Shown here: one piece after another, positions 9,148 through 17,929 of the stretch
Layout of the letters: every line of letters begins with the position of its first letter
How positions within the stretch are numbered: position 1 is the first letter of the stretch
Assembly: GCF_000716535.1 (NCBI RefSeq)
Contig: NZ_JNWV01000003.1
Span: 1 to 64,000, forward strand
Reading direction: 5' to 3'
Source of the DNA: Streptomyces flaveolus
GTDB taxonomy: Bacteria > Actinomycetota > Actinomycetes > Streptomycetales > Streptomycetaceae
DNA length: 64,000 nt
The notes under the pieces: model-generated
Seen by the model: the letters and a program-made list of their open reading frames with translations, nothing else
What the model was told of the DNA's origin: nothing
Database searches by the model: none
Program-made: the position numbers and the translations under genes

Positions 9148-10073
9148 CACGGCAGGCCCTCCAGGTGGGCGGCGATCCGGTCACGGTCCCAGGCCCCGTC
9201 GGCGATCACCACCCGGTAGCGGTAGCCGAAGGACTCCCCCGGCTCCAGCGTGAACTGCTCGAAGAACGCCCAGGAGAAGGCGACCGTCGGGACGGGCTCG
9301 GCGCGCACGAACCAGTGGGACTCGTGGATCGCGGAGGTCCCGTCCAGGTTCTCCGGGGCGTGCGCGAAGACCAGCGTGGAGTGGCCGTCCGTCTCGTCGC
9401 GCTCGGCGGTGAAGGCGAGCCAGGGTCCTTGACTGCCCATGAGCTTGTCCGCGCCGGCGTCCTCGGCGTCGGGGGCGAGGACGCGGCCGCCGGTGAAGTC
9501 GCGTGGCCCGCGCCACTGGAGGCCGGTGTACCCGGCCATCTCACGGCCGGCCGTGGTCGGTGAGCCGAACACCAGCGGTTCGCCGCGGACGTTGGTGAGC
9601 AGGATCGACCAGTCCAGCGCCCAGGCGCCGGCCGTCTCGTCGACCGAGTGCACCTCGATCCCCCGCACCTCGTGGGCCCATTCCCGCCCGCCGTTCTCGG
9701 CCCAGGTCAACTCCTCGGTGAGCGCGAGCCGTTCGTCCTCGGCGGTGACCGTCGTGAAGCCGTCGTGGCGCATGGAGCCGACCCGGTCGGGCAGCGCCAG
9801 GTAACCCTGCCCGTGCACATAGCTGTTGCCGCCCCAGAAGTTCTGCCCGGACAGGTGACTGGCCGTCATCTGGAGCCCCTTGTGCCAGCGGTGGTCGCTC
9901 GGCCGGTACCCGGTCACCGTGCGGCCGGCCAGGGTGCGCACCGGATGGGCGTAGGGCTTGCGGGACTCGAAGGGATCCGGGTCGGGGCGGTAGACGTACC
10001 GGAAGATCTCGGTGCCGTTCGGCGCGTCCACCGCGACGTGTTCGCCGTGGACGTGGCTGACGCGGATGCTCAT
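9144..10073 (-). CDS. PmoA-like family protein (DUF6807)
   Basis: A protein of 309 residues in the family annotated as PmoA, recognised by the PFESRKPYAHPVRTLAGRTVTGYRPSD-type start, WHKGLQM and the C-terminal ESFGYRYRVV segment. The name comes from methane monooxygenase, but actinobacterial members sit in sugar operons and have no membrane segments, as here. Its start overlaps the stop of the Gfo/Idh gene by ATGA at 10070-10073, and its stop overlaps the cupin gene, so the three are translationally coupled. The molecular function is unknown; a beta-sandwich sugar-related role is an inference from context. Confidence 0.72.
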   Translation of the reverse strand: MSIRVSHVHGEHVAVDAPNGTEIFRYVYRPDPDPFESRKPYAHPVRTLAGRTVTGYRPSDHRWHKGLQMTASHLSGQNFWGGNSYVHGQGYLALPDRVGSMRHDGFTTVTAEDERLALTEELTWAENGGREWAHEVRGIEVHSVDETAGAWALDWSILLTNVRGEPLVFGSPTTAGREMAGYTGLQWRGPRDFTGGRVLAPDAEDAGADKLMGSQGPWLAFTAERDETDGHSTLVFAHAPENLDGTSAIHESHWFVRAEPVPTVAFSWAFFEQFTLEPGESFGYRYRVVIADGAWDRDRIAAHLEGLPW

Positions 10074-11185
10074 GCGCGCTCCTTGGGGGCCCAGTCGGGG
10101 TGGTCGCCGTGCATGGCCGTGTAATAGGGGTCGCCGGGGCCGATCTCGCCCGCCCGCACCGGTCGCCCGGTGAACGCCGCCTTGTACAGGGCGGCGGCGA
10201 AGTCCAGGGCGGCGCGGGCGTCCTGGCCGCTGCCCGGGGGTCGTACGCCCCGGTCGTAGGCGTCGAGGAGGGCGCGGAGCTGGGCGGTGTGCGAGCTGGG
10301 CACGTCGTGTGCGGGGGTGCGCCAGGCGGCGGCGCGCTCGGGGCCGACGTGCGGGGCCGGGGTGTAGACCCAGTCGTCGTTGCCGTGCCCGTACAGATGG
10401 GTCAGCTCCACGGTCGCCTCGGCGCAGTCGATGCGGATGCGGCTCACCTCGTCCGGGGAGAGCACGCTGTTGACGACGGTGGCGAGCGCGCCGCCGCGGA
10501 AGCGGACCAGGGCGGTGGAGACGTCCTCACTCTCGATGTCGTGGACCAGCCGGGCCGCCATGGCCCGTATCTCCTCCCACTCGCCGAGGAGGTGCAGCAG
10601 CAGGTCGTACTGGTGGATGCCGTGCCCCATGGTGGGCCCGCCGCCCTCCGTGGCCCAGCGGCCGCGCCACGGCAGGGAGTAGTACGCGGCGTCCCGGTGC
10701 CAGGTGGTCTGGCAGTGCGCCACGAGCGGGGTGCCCAGCTCACCGCGGGTGATGAGGTCACGGGCGTGTACGGCGCCGGAGCCGTAGCGGTGCTGGAAGA
10801 CGACCGCGGCGTACGCGCCGGACGCCTCCTCGGCAGCCGTGATGTCGTCCAGTTCGGCCGGCGACAGGCAAAGCGGCTTCTCGCAGAGCACCCAGGCGCC
10901 CGCCTTGAGCGCGGCCACGGTCTGCTCCCGGTGCAGGGCCGGCGGGGTGCCGATCAGCACGAGGTCCGGGCGTACGGCGTCCAGCATGGCGTCGGTCGAG
11001 GTGAAGCCGTCGACCCGTGCACCCGCGAGCTGTCGGAAGGCGTCCAGCCGGCCCTGGTCCACGTCGACGGCGGCGACCAGTTCGACCCGCTCGGCATGGG
11101 CTCTGAGCGCGGGCAGATGGCTGCCGGTGACGATGGCACCGGTGCCGATCACGGCGACCCGGCGGCGGGGTGCGGGCAGGGACAT
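10070..11185 (-). CDS. Gfo/Idh/MocA-family oxidoreductase
   Basis: A cytoplasmic NAD(P)-dependent oxidoreductase of 371 residues. The N-terminal Rossmann fold shows VAVIGTGAIVTGSHL near residue 10 and the family motif LCEKPL near residue 100; the C-terminal alpha/beta domain contains MGHGIHQYDLLLHLLGE. Relatives oxidise or epimerise sugars, inositols or amino sugars. It is the first gene of a minus-strand operon with the PmoA-like and cupin genes. Its ribosome site is GAGGAG, and a LacI-type operator lies about 45 bases upstream. A link to the secreted glycoside hydrolases at 1.7-8.3 kb is likely but inferred. Confidence 0.87.
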   Translation of the reverse strand: MSLPAPRRRVAVIGTGAIVTGSHLPALRAHAERVELVAAVDVDQGRLDAFRQLAGARVDGFTSTDAMLDAVRPDLVLIGTPPALHREQTVAALKAGAWVLCEKPLCLSPAELDDITAAEEASGAYAAVVFQHRYGSGAVHARDLITRGELGTPLVAHCQTTWHRDAAYYSLPWRGRWATEGGGPTMGHGIHQYDLLLHLLGEWEEIRAMAARLVHDIESEDVSTALVRFRGGALATVVNSVLSPDEVSRIRIDCAEATVELTHLYGHGNDDWVYTPAPHVGPERAAAWRTPAHDVPSSHTAQLRALLDAYDRGVRPPGSGQDARAALDFAAALYKAAFTGRPVRAGEIGPGDPYYTAMHGDHPDWAPKERA

Positions 11186-11230
11186 GCGGCGCTCCTCGGA
11201 GATCGGCAGGACGGGACGGCCAGCACCATG

Positions 11231-11242
11231 GAAAGCGCTTGC
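11231..11242 (-). promoter_or_regulatory. LacI-type operator upstream of Gfo/Idh operon
   Basis: GAAAGCGCTTGC contains the dyad core AAGCGCTT, the classic LacI/GalR half-site pair. It lies about 45 bases upstream of the oxidoreductase start, within the expected promoter zone. No LacI-family regulator is in the window. Confidence 0.6.
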
Positions 11243-11399
11243 TGTCGTACGGCACGACCCTAGGGGCGGAGCCTGGCCGGAACAACCCCCGTGCCAGGGA
11301 CGTCGGCTGACGCGACGGCTTCCCGGGCCGGCGGGCGACGGGTCCCTGCCCCGGGCGCCGGCCGTGACGACCGCCAGGCCGGCGCGAACGCCGGCGGCC

Positions 11400-12566
11400 T
11401 CAGGTCAGGGCGTTCCGGAGCCGGTGCAGCATCTCCCGCAGGATGTTCTCCGACGTCCCGAAGTTGAGCCGTACGAAGCCCTCGCCCTCCGCTCCGAACG
11501 TGCGGCCGTCGTTGAGCAGGACGCGGGCCTTCTTCAGGAAGAACGTCTGCGGGTCGGTGTCCAGCTCCAGCTCACGGCAGTCCAGCCAGGCGAGGAACGT
11601 CGCCTCCGGCACCCGGTGGCGCACGCCGGACGGCAACTCGTCACGGACGAGGGCGGCGTTGCGCGCCAGGACCGTCCTCAGCCGCGACAGCCAGGCGTCC
11701 CCCTCCCGCCAGGCGGCCAGGGTGGCGGCGACGCCGAAGGTGTTGGCTTCGCCGTACAGGTGGGTGGGGTGCGCCAGTGCCTCACGGACCTCGGTGGCGC
11801 CGACATGCGCGACGGCGCAGCGCAGTCCCGGCACGTTGAACGCCTTCGTGGCCGACGTCAGGGTCACCGTGCGCGCGGCCACCTCGGCCGAGAGGGAGGC
11901 GAAGGGGACGTGCCGGTGCGGGGCGTGGACGAGGTCGGAGTGGATCTCGTCCGAGACGACCAGCAGGCCGTGGCGGAGCGCGAGCCCCGCCAGCGTCTGC
12001 AGTTCCTCCCGGCGCAGCGCGCGTCCCGTCGGATTGTGCGGGTTCACCAGCAGCAGCACCCGTGCGGGCCGTTCCCGCAGTTCCCGGTCCAGCCGGTCGG
12101 CGTCGAACGTCCAGCTCTCGCCGTCCGGTGCGTACGGCACCGCGTGCAGACGCCGCCCCATGCTCGCGATCGTCTCCAGGAACGGCGGGTAGGTCGGGGT
12201 GTGCACCACGACGCCGTCACCGGGCCGTGTGGCGACGTCCAGTACGGCCTGGAGGCCCTGGTTGACGTCGGTGAACTCCCTGACCTGCGAGGCGTCGAGC
12301 GCCCAGCCGTGGCGTTCGCGCATCCGCTCGGCGAAGGCGTCCCGCAGGGGGTTCTGGACGGACCGGCCGTCCCAGGAGGGATAGCCGAGGTCGTCGTCCA
12401 CGCACCGCGCCAGGGCCTCACGCACGGCGGGGGCGGGCGGGAAGTCCATCTCCGCGATCCACGCCGGGAGTACGTCCGGCTCGACACGGCTCCACTTGGC
12501 TCCGGGCCGCCGGGACAGCGCGCGGACGTCCAGGTCGTCGAACATGGGGTGCTTCTCTGCTGCCAT
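11400..12566 (-). CDS. PatB/MalY-type PLP C-S lyase or aminotransferase
   Basis: A 388-residue fold-type I PLP enzyme. The PatB/MalY signature is clear: WIAEMDFPPAPAVREAL, GYPSWDG, the NPHNPTG segment, SDEIHSDLVH and the PLP lysine in SATKAFN near residue 238. Relatives cleave cystathionine or other beta-C-S bonds; some act as aminotransferases. It lies 54 bases downstream of the MFS gene on the same strand, and further upstream come a cysteine-synthase-like enzyme and a peptide ligase. It could process a sulfur-containing product of this cluster or belong to ordinary methionine metabolism. Confidence 0.85.
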   Translation of the reverse strand: MAAEKHPMFDDLDVRALSRRPGAKWSRVEPDVLPAWIAEMDFPPAPAVREALARCVDDDLGYPSWDGRSVQNPLRDAFAERMRERHGWALDASQVREFTDVNQGLQAVLDVATRPGDGVVVHTPTYPPFLETIASMGRRLHAVPYAPDGESWTFDADRLDRELRERPARVLLLVNPHNPTGRALRREELQTLAGLALRHGLLVVSDEIHSDLVHAPHRHVPFASLSAEVAARTVTLTSATKAFNVPGLRCAVAHVGATEVREALAHPTHLYGEANTFGVAATLAAWREGDAWLSRLRTVLARNAALVRDELPSGVRHRVPEATFLAWLDCRELELDTDPQTFFLKKARVLLNDGRTFGAEGEGFVRLNFGTSENILREMLHRLRNALT

Positions 12567-12620
12567 CCGTCCATCCTGCCGCCGACGGGACGTGAGGGCA
12601 CCCCTGTGTACGACGACACG

Positions 12621-13862
12621 TCAACCGGCCACCGGAGCCGCCCGTATTCCTAGGTGTCCGCCCAGGTGCAGCCGGGCGACCAGGCCGGCGCAGCCGAGGC
12701 CGGTCGCGGCCAGGGCCGCCCACGGCAGCCATCGCACCCCGGTGTCGAACAGCGCGCCGACGGCGAGGTTGCCCAGCGAGATCGCGATGCCGGAGGCGGT
12801 GTTGTAGGCGCCGTAGTACGTCGCGACGAGCCGGTCGCCGGAGAGCCGTACCACGGTGTCCATCTCGAAGGGGTAGAGCAGCGCCCCGCCCCAGGCCAGC
12901 AGGACCGCGCACACCGTCAGGGCGCACAGTCCGGCCGGCGCGCCGTAGGAGCGGGGCAGCAACGGCAGGAAGGCCACGCCCATGACCACGAGCCCCCACA
13001 CGACGGCCTGCGGCCCGGACAGGGTGCGTTGCGCCCACGCGGTCAGCTTGAGCTGGCCCGCCAGCGCGGCCAGCGCCGACGCGGCGAAGACCGCGCCGGT
13101 GACCCATCCGGTCCGCTGGCCGAAGAGTGCGCGGGCGTGCAGCGGGAGAGCGAGGTAGACCTGGAAGGCCAGGACGTAGGAGCCGCTCATGGCGGCCGCG
13201 AAGAGCAGGAAGGGGCGGTTGGCGGCGACGGTCCGCCAGTCGGCGGCGACCGCCCGCCAGGCGGGTCCGGTGCCACGGCCGACGGGGGGCCGGGCGGGCA
13301 GGGCGCGGGACTGCAGCACGGCGAGGGCGCCGAAGATGACGGCCGCGACCGTGCACACCGCGCTGAAGTCCCAGGTCAGCAGGGCCAGTCCGGCGAGCGG
13401 GCCGACCAGGATGCCCGCCTGGTAGAAGACGTTGAACGCGGCGAAGGCCGCCACCCTGCGCTCCTCGCCGGCGTCCGCCGCGAGATACGCGCGGACGGCC
13501 GGATTGAACAGCGCACCCGCCAGACCGGTCAGCGCCGAGGCCGCCACGAGGGCGGGGAGCGAGGAGGCGACCGCCAGCAGTGCGAAGGCGACCGCGCGCA
13601 GGGCGCATCCGGTCAGGATCATCGGCTTGCAGCCGTAGCGGTCGGCGAGGGTGCCGCCGAGGAGGAACATGCCCTGCTGGGAGAAGTTGCGCACTCCCAG
13701 CACCAGGCCGACGGCCCAGGCGGCGAGGCCGAGGCCGTGGGCCAGGTGGTCTGCCAGGTAGGGCATGAGCATGTAGAAGCCCAGGTTGATGGCGAACTGG
13801 TTGACCATCAGCAGTCGGGCCGGCCGGTCGAAGGAGGCCATGGGCAGACGTGGCGGCTTCAC
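12621..13862 (-). CDS. MFS transporter, coupled to PLP enzyme
   Basis: A 12-helix major facilitator protein of 413 residues. The start chosen is GTG 13862, which overlaps the stop of the upstream PLP enzyme as GTGA; the ATG of MASFDRPAR seven codons later is an alternative. Visible MFS features are the loop-2 motif [12 protein letters not shown] and a repeated 6+6 helix pattern. Tight coupling to a cysteine-synthase-like enzyme points to export of the compound that enzyme makes, rather than to sugar uptake. The substrate is unknown. Confidence 0.83.
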   Translation of the reverse strand: MKPPRLPMASFDRPARLLMVNQFAINLGFYMLMPYLADHLAHGLGLAAWAVGLVLGVRNFSQQGMFLLGGTLADRYGCKPMILTGCALRAVAFALLAVASSLPALVAASALTGLAGALFNPAVRAYLAADAGEERRVAAFAAFNVFYQAGILVGPLAGLALLTWDFSAVCTVAAVIFGALAVLQSRALPARPPVGRGTGPAWRAVAADWRTVAANRPFLLFAAAMSGSYVLAFQVYLALPLHARALFGQRTGWVTGAVFAASALAALAGQLKLTAWAQRTLSGPQAVVWGLVVMGVAFLPLLPRSYGAPAGLCALTVCAVLLAWGGALLYPFEMDTVVRLSGDRLVATYYGAYNTASGIAISLGNLAVGALFDTGVRWLPWAALAATGLGCAGLVARLHLGGHLGIRAAPVAG

Positions 13863-15022
13863 CGGGCACCCGCCTTGGTCAGGTCGCGGGCGAGGGGGTC
13901 GCGGACGCGGTCGCACCGCGTCCACCGGGTCACGGCGCGCGCGTCCGGTTCGTCGATGTCGTCGGGCTCCGGCGGTGGGGTCCGCCCGAGGAGGCCGTGC
14001 TCGCGGCACCAGGTGTCGTCGTAGACCGTGTGCAGGTAGCGGTGCGGGCCGTCGGGGAAGATCGCGGCGATCCTCGTCCCGGCGGGGTACGTCCGGGCCG
14101 CCCATCCGGCCACCAGTGCGACCGCTCCGACACTCCAGCCGCCGGAGGCGTAGTGCCGGCGGGCGAGTTGGCGGCAGGCCCAGACCGCCTCGGCCGGGGC
14201 CACCCAGTGGACCTCGGCGAAGGCCGCGTAGGCGACGTTGTCCGGGTGGATGCTGGAACCCAGCCCGCGCATCAGCCGGGGTCCCGCCGGCTGGCCGAAG
14301 ATCGCCGAGCCGACCGAGTCCACCCCGATGAGCGTCAGCCGCGGGAAGGCCTCACGCAGTACGGCGGAGACGCCCGCGGAGTGTCCGCCCGTGCCGACCG
14401 CCGTCACCAGTACGTCCACCCAGCCGAGTTGGGCGATCAGCTCGGCCGCGAGGGTACGGTAGGCGGCGACGTTGTCGGGGTTGCGGTACTGGTCCGGGCA
14501 GTAGGCGCCCGGCGTGCGGGCCAGCAGTTCGGCGACGCACGCGCGGCGCGCCTCCTGCCAGCCGCCCTCCGGGTGCGGCGCGGCGACCTGCAGGACGCGT
14601 GCGCCCCGCGCGGTGAGCAGGCGCGCCATGGCCGGTTCCATGCCGGGGTCGGTCACGACGGTCACCGGGTGGCCGTAGGTCAGCCCGGCCAGCGCGAGGC
14701 CGAGGCCGAGCGTGCCGCTGGAGGACTCGATGACCGGCGCGCCCGGCGCCAGGTCGCCGCGCCGGCGGGCCTCGCGGACCATGTGCAGGGCGGGCCGGTC
14801 CTTGAGGCCGCCCGGGTTGGCGCCTTCCAGCTTGGCGTGGAAGCCGCGGCCGGGCGGGGCGAAGGGCTCGTCCACCCACAGGACCGGGGTGTCTCCGACG
14901 AGGTGGGCGGGGCGACGGGCGGTCCTGAGGCGGGGGTTGCGCGTCCGGAAGGGTTCGGGCAGGGACTCCGGGAGGAATCCGGGCAGGGCCTCGGGGAGGG
15001 ATCCGGGCAGGGAGGGGTGCAT
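13859..15022 (-). CDS. Cysteine-synthase-like PLP enzyme with Leu-Pro repeat N-terminus
   Basis: A 387-residue fold-type II PLP enzyme. After an odd N-terminus of about 22 residues in which LP(G/E) recurs six times, the domain shows [11 protein letters not shown], the PLP lysine in GGLKDRP near residue 73, the phosphate loop SSSGTLG and GTGGHSAGV. The length exceeds that of true cysteine synthases (about 310), and the C-terminal acidic tail is extra. Relatives make cysteine, or 2,3-diaminopropionate precursors as in SbnA. An AAGGAG site precedes the ATG. Its stop overlaps the MFS start, and a peptide ligase lies upstream, so supply of an unusual amino acid is a reasonable inference. Confidence 0.8.
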   Translation of the reverse strand: MHPSLPGSLPEALPGFLPESLPEPFRTRNPRLRTARRPAHLVGDTPVLWVDEPFAPPGRGFHAKLEGANPGGLKDRPALHMVREARRRGDLAPGAPVIESSSGTLGLGLALAGLTYGHPVTVVTDPGMEPAMARLLTARGARVLQVAAPHPEGGWQEARRACVAELLARTPGAYCPDQYRNPDNVAAYRTLAAELIAQLGWVDVLVTAVGTGGHSAGVSAVLREAFPRLTLIGVDSVGSAIFGQPAGPRLMRGLGSSIHPDNVAYAAFAEVHWVAPAEAVWACRQLARRHYASGGWSVGAVALVAGWAARTYPAGTRIAAIFPDGPHRYLHTVYDDTWCREHGLLGRTPPPEPDDIDEPDARAVTRWTRCDRVRDPLARDLTKAGAR

Positions 15023-15135
15023 GACGTACGGCTCCTTCGCGCCCGGCAGCCGTGCGGGCGGGCGATGTGCGAGTGGGGGGTGGCGCGCGAGGCACGCCCC
15101 GGACCGCGCGGGGTCGGGGGCGTGCGGGCGCGGGC

Positions 15136-15558
15136 CTACTGCCGTAGCACGCAGACGAGCGCGAGCGAGGAGCTGTTCACACAGGAGGGGGCGGCACCGG
15201 GCGGTCCGCGCCGAACGGTGTGCGTGACGTGCCCGCGGGACCCGGCGGGAAGGAGAGTCTGGTGCGTCTCGCCGTCGAGGGGGGTGTCGTCCAGGGCGGC
15301 ACGTGGCCGGTCCGCCGTGTGGTCGACGTGCCCGTCCGCCGCGTGCCGGTGCTGGGGCGGCCCGTCCGAGCCCGTCTCGTCGGCTCCGTCCGCGACCTGC
15401 CGGACGTCCTGCGCCACGGGGGCGCTCGGGTCCGGGCCGGCGAAGGCGCAGGCGTGCACCGCGCCGGTGAGGTGGGCGGCGATCACCAGGACCAGCCCGA
15501 CCAGCAGGGCGGCACGACGGGAGCGCCCCGCGCGTCCGTCACCGCTGCCCCACGACAT
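15136..15558 (-). CDS. Small secreted or membrane-anchored His-rich protein (DUF6153-like)
   Basis: A 140-residue product with a short basic N-terminus (RAGRSRRA), one hydrophobic segment at about residues 16-35 ([22 protein letters not shown]) and a long extracellular tail rich in His, Asp and Pro ([13 protein letters not shown]), ending with two Cys residues near the C-terminus. This matches small actinobacterial DUF6153-type proteins of unknown function. ATG 15558 is preferred; an in-frame GTG lies two codons upstream. It sits between the peptide ligase and the PLP enzyme. Metal binding is suggested only by the histidines. Confidence 0.62.
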   Translation of the reverse strand: MSWGSGDGRAGRSRRAALLVGLVLVIAAHLTGAVHACAFAGPDPSAPVAQDVRQVADGADETGSDGPPQHRHAADGHVDHTADRPRAALDDTPLDGETHQTLLPAGSRGHVTHTVRRGPPGAAPSCVNSSSLALVCVLRQ

Positions 15559-15584
15559 GATCACAGCCCCACAGTAATCACGCC

Positions 15585-15599
15585 GTGACGGTATGTCAC
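15585..15599 (-). promoter_or_regulatory. Inverted repeat in promoter of small secreted gene
   Basis: GTGAC and GTCAC flank a 5-base spacer, a perfect inverted repeat just upstream of the small secreted gene. On the minus strand GTGACA, a 17-base spacer and TACTGT give a fair promoter whose -35 lies in this repeat, so regulator binding here would affect it. Confidence 0.4.
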
Positions 15600-15806
15600 A
15601 TCGGTGGAGGCGGGATTCGCCCGCGCGAGGGCTTCTACGCATACGCCAGTCCTACGACGCACACCGCTGCCGACAGCCCAAGGCGATGCCTCGCACGACG
15701 AGCACCCCGGCACCCGGCCCGCGCCGCCGAAGGCACCTGGTTCGCCCTCGTGGCCCTGTCCCAGGCCGGCGCCCAGGGCCGACCTGGTGGCCCTGACCCG
15801 CGGACC

Positions 15807-17336
15807 TCACCGTCCCCCGGCGCCCGGCCAAGTACGCTCCGCTCCGCACGCCGCGTCGAGTGCGGCCACCACTTCGCGGTACCGCGCCCGGGCGGCTCCG
15901 TGGCTTCGGTCGATGACCACGGCGCCCGTTTTCCCGAACTCCGGCAGGGCGCCCAGCATGGAGAAGACGACGCCGCGACGGTCCCGGTCGGAGTAGAGGA
16001 GACCTTCGCGGGACGCGATGTCGAGGACCTGTTCCGCCGTCAGGGTCCGGTACCGCTCGTGCTGGAGCCGGTCCGTGGCGACGTAGCACAGGGGCACGCC
16101 GTCCGGGGTGAGGTAGCCGCCGGTGGCGGGGTCGAGCCGCGCCTCGGCGACGCCCTCCAGGAAGTTCAGCGGCGCCGTTCCGCCGCCCATCCGGAGGTTG
16201 ATCTCCAGGGCGTGGTGCCGCCAGCCGCCGTCCTCCGCGCGTGCCGAGACGAAGTCGACGCTCGCGATGCCGACCGCGCCCTTGGCGGCCAGCGTCCGTC
16301 CCGTCCGCAGTGCGAGCGTGTGCAGTTCGAGGCGGTAGTCCTCCAGGGCGGGGGCGGTGGCCCCGGCGTAGGTTTGCCCTGCGGCGCCCACGAAGAGCTG
16401 GTCCTGGGTGGACAGCACCCGGACCTCGCCCGAGGGGGAGACTCCCACCTGGGCCGACGGTGACCTGACCTCGGCGCCCGTGACGAACTCCTCCACGACG
16501 CCGCCCATCTCGGCGAACTTGGCCGCGTAGTCGTCCCACGTGTCGGGCGGGGTGGCGAACTCGACGTGCCCGGGCAGCACACGGCGGATCCACGCCTCGG
16601 CGTCCCCCGGTTCCGGCGCCCCCCGGAAGTCGAACAGGGCGTTGCCGCCGGCTCCGAAGCTCTCGTTGAGCTTGATGACGGCGCGCCCGGACGCGGGCCG
16701 GGAAGCGTGCAGTCGCGCCAGGGCCTCGACGAGGTCGTCCTCGTCCCGGAGGTCCTCCACCCCGGCCGGCGCCGGCACCCCCGCCTCCGCGAACACGCGC
16801 CGCGCTCCGCTCTTGGAGCCGAGGTGGGCCAGTTCCGGGTCACAGGCGAACAGGGGCACGCCGAGCCGGACGGCGAGCTCCCGCTCGAACGGCGTCCCGT
16901 TGAAGGCGAGGACGCACGCGTCCTCGGGGTCGGTGAGGGACCGCTTCAGCCGCTCGATCACCTCGGGGCGTCGCAGGATCTTCCGCGTCAGCGGCTCGGG
17001 GCCGGGGTCCGCGCAGTCCACCAGGGTGAGCCGTCGACGGGCGTCCTGGACCGGCAGAGAGCGCACCAGGCCGAGGGCGTAGTCCACCACCGGGTCCGGC
17101 ATCGGCACGCTGGTGACGTAGACGAGGTGCCGGTCAGGGTGGCGCAGCAGATGGAGGAAGGACAGCAAGCGCTCCTCGTAGTGCATGATTCCGGGGATCT
17201 TGGTCATCCCCGCCTGGTCCAGGGTGAAGCTCGGGAGCACCACGACTACCCGCGGCCGGCCCGTGCCGTCGAGGGGAGAGACCAGGTTCTTCTGGAGTCT
17301 CTCGAAATCGGTCTTCAGGTCTGCGTTACCCGCCAC
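15807..17336 (-). CDS. PGM1-type ATP-grasp peptide ligase
   Basis: A 509-residue cytoplasmic ATP-grasp protein starting at GTG 17336. The N-terminal third (VVVVLPSFTLDQAGMTKIPG, MHYEERLLSFLHLLRHP) and the central ATP-grasp fold (AVIKLNESFGAGGNALFDF, VEEFVTGAEVRSPSAQ, HHALEINLRMGGGTAPLN) match the family of PGM1, the ligase that joins a non-proteinogenic amino acid to a ribosomally made peptide in pheganomycin biosynthesis. The metal- and ATP-binding EINLRMGGG motif is intact. A leader-like small ORF starts divergently 429 bases away. Family assignment is fairly secure; the peptide substrate is inferred. A role in another amide ligation is the main alternative. Confidence 0.78.
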   Translation of the reverse strand: MAGNADLKTDFERLQKNLVSPLDGTGRPRVVVVLPSFTLDQAGMTKIPGIMHYEERLLSFLHLLRHPDRHLVYVTSVPMPDPVVDYALGLVRSLPVQDARRRLTLVDCADPGPEPLTRKILRRPEVIERLKRSLTDPEDACVLAFNGTPFERELAVRLGVPLFACDPELAHLGSKSGARRVFAEAGVPAPAGVEDLRDEDDLVEALARLHASRPASGRAVIKLNESFGAGGNALFDFRGAPEPGDAEAWIRRVLPGHVEFATPPDTWDDYAAKFAEMGGVVEEFVTGAEVRSPSAQVGVSPSGEVRVLSTQDQLFVGAAGQTYAGATAPALEDYRLELHTLALRTGRTLAAKGAVGIASVDFVSARAEDGGWRHHALEINLRMGGGTAPLNFLEGVAEARLDPATGGYLTPDGVPLCYVATDRLQHERYRTLTAEQVLDIASREGLLYSDRDRRGVVFSMLGALPEFGKTGAVVIDRSHGAARARYREVVAALDAACGAERTWPGAGGR

Positions 17337-17764
17337 GGAACCCGCCTTTCCCGGAGGAGTACGACGTCAGGATTCCCCGCTGTTCTCGCGACCCAATCCT
17401 GAGGCGCCTCAAGTCGGCCACCGACGTGTCCGGCCACTACCGGCACCGAGTCCTCCCGCCGACGCGTCCACCGGCCCTCGCGGAACAAGCCGAGAGCCAC
17501 TGGTTTCTGTCCGAAATGCCCTCTGTCGCGGACTTCACCGGCCTGTCAGTCTTGTTTCTCGTTCATCGGGGCCGGTTACGACACCCGGGTCGGCGTGGAG
17601 CGTTATCGGTCACCCGATGGGTTACCGGGGCGAGATCGAACGCGTCTTCACCCGTCTTCCGTCGATGCTCGTCCACACCTCGGGGATACCGGAGCGGCGT
17701 CGAGCCGGGAACGAGAAACCTGCGGGCGTGTCCCTCGGGCGAGGCGTAGGGGTTCGTGTGGCTC
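17337..17764. other. Divergent intergenic region between ligase and small ORF
   Basis: No convincing gene was found. The region is less GC-biased than its neighbours, with runs such as TTGTTTCTCGTTC near 17553. It should hold the promoters of the ligase and the small ORF. TGAGGCGCCTCA at 17400-17411 is a perfect 12-base palindrome 64 bases upstream of the ligase start and is a candidate operator. Confidence 0.45.
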
Positions 17765-17929
17765 ATGCCGCAGGGCAGGTCGGGGCTGAAGGAGCTCGAC
17801 GCATTCCTCGGGGACTTCCGGCGCGACATCGAGGACCTGAACCTGGCGGACTTCGACGTGTACGGGGCCGAGAGTCACGAATGGGAAATCAACTGCCCCT
17901 TTCCTGGCCGTAGACCGCCCTTTTGGTGA
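17765..17929 (+). CDS. Leader-like small ORF, candidate RiPP precursor (possibly 3'-truncated)
   Basis: A 54-residue ORF: ATG 17765, or GTG 17756 in the same frame; a GAGG/AGGGG stretch at 17741-17752 could be the ribosome site. The first 40 residues resemble a RiPP leader: helical and acidic (GLKELDAFLGDF, DIEDLNLADFDVYG, AESHE). The C-terminus is short, with Trp, one Cys and several Pro and Arg residues (EINCPFPGRRPPFW). Codon use is strongly GC3 in the leader part and weak after AESHE, where the ORF runs antisense into the start of a dioxygenase remnant. The original core may therefore have been lost or altered by a deletion. Adjacency to a PGM1-type ligase supports the precursor reading, but no homologue could be checked. 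Confidence 0.48.
   Translation: MPQGRSGLKELDAFLGDFRRDIEDLNLADFDVYGAESHEWEINCPFPGRRPPFW

Noticed and set aside
15593..15796. Small rightward ORF between the ligase and secreted-protein genes as a second precursor
   Set aside because: Arg/Pro-rich translation, no ribosome site, and antisense to the promoter of the secreted-protein gene.
17315..17500. 61-codon leftward ORF overlapping the ligase start
   Set aside because: Translation is Arg/Gly-rich without leader-like or domain features, there is no good ribosome site, and it overlaps the ligase gene.
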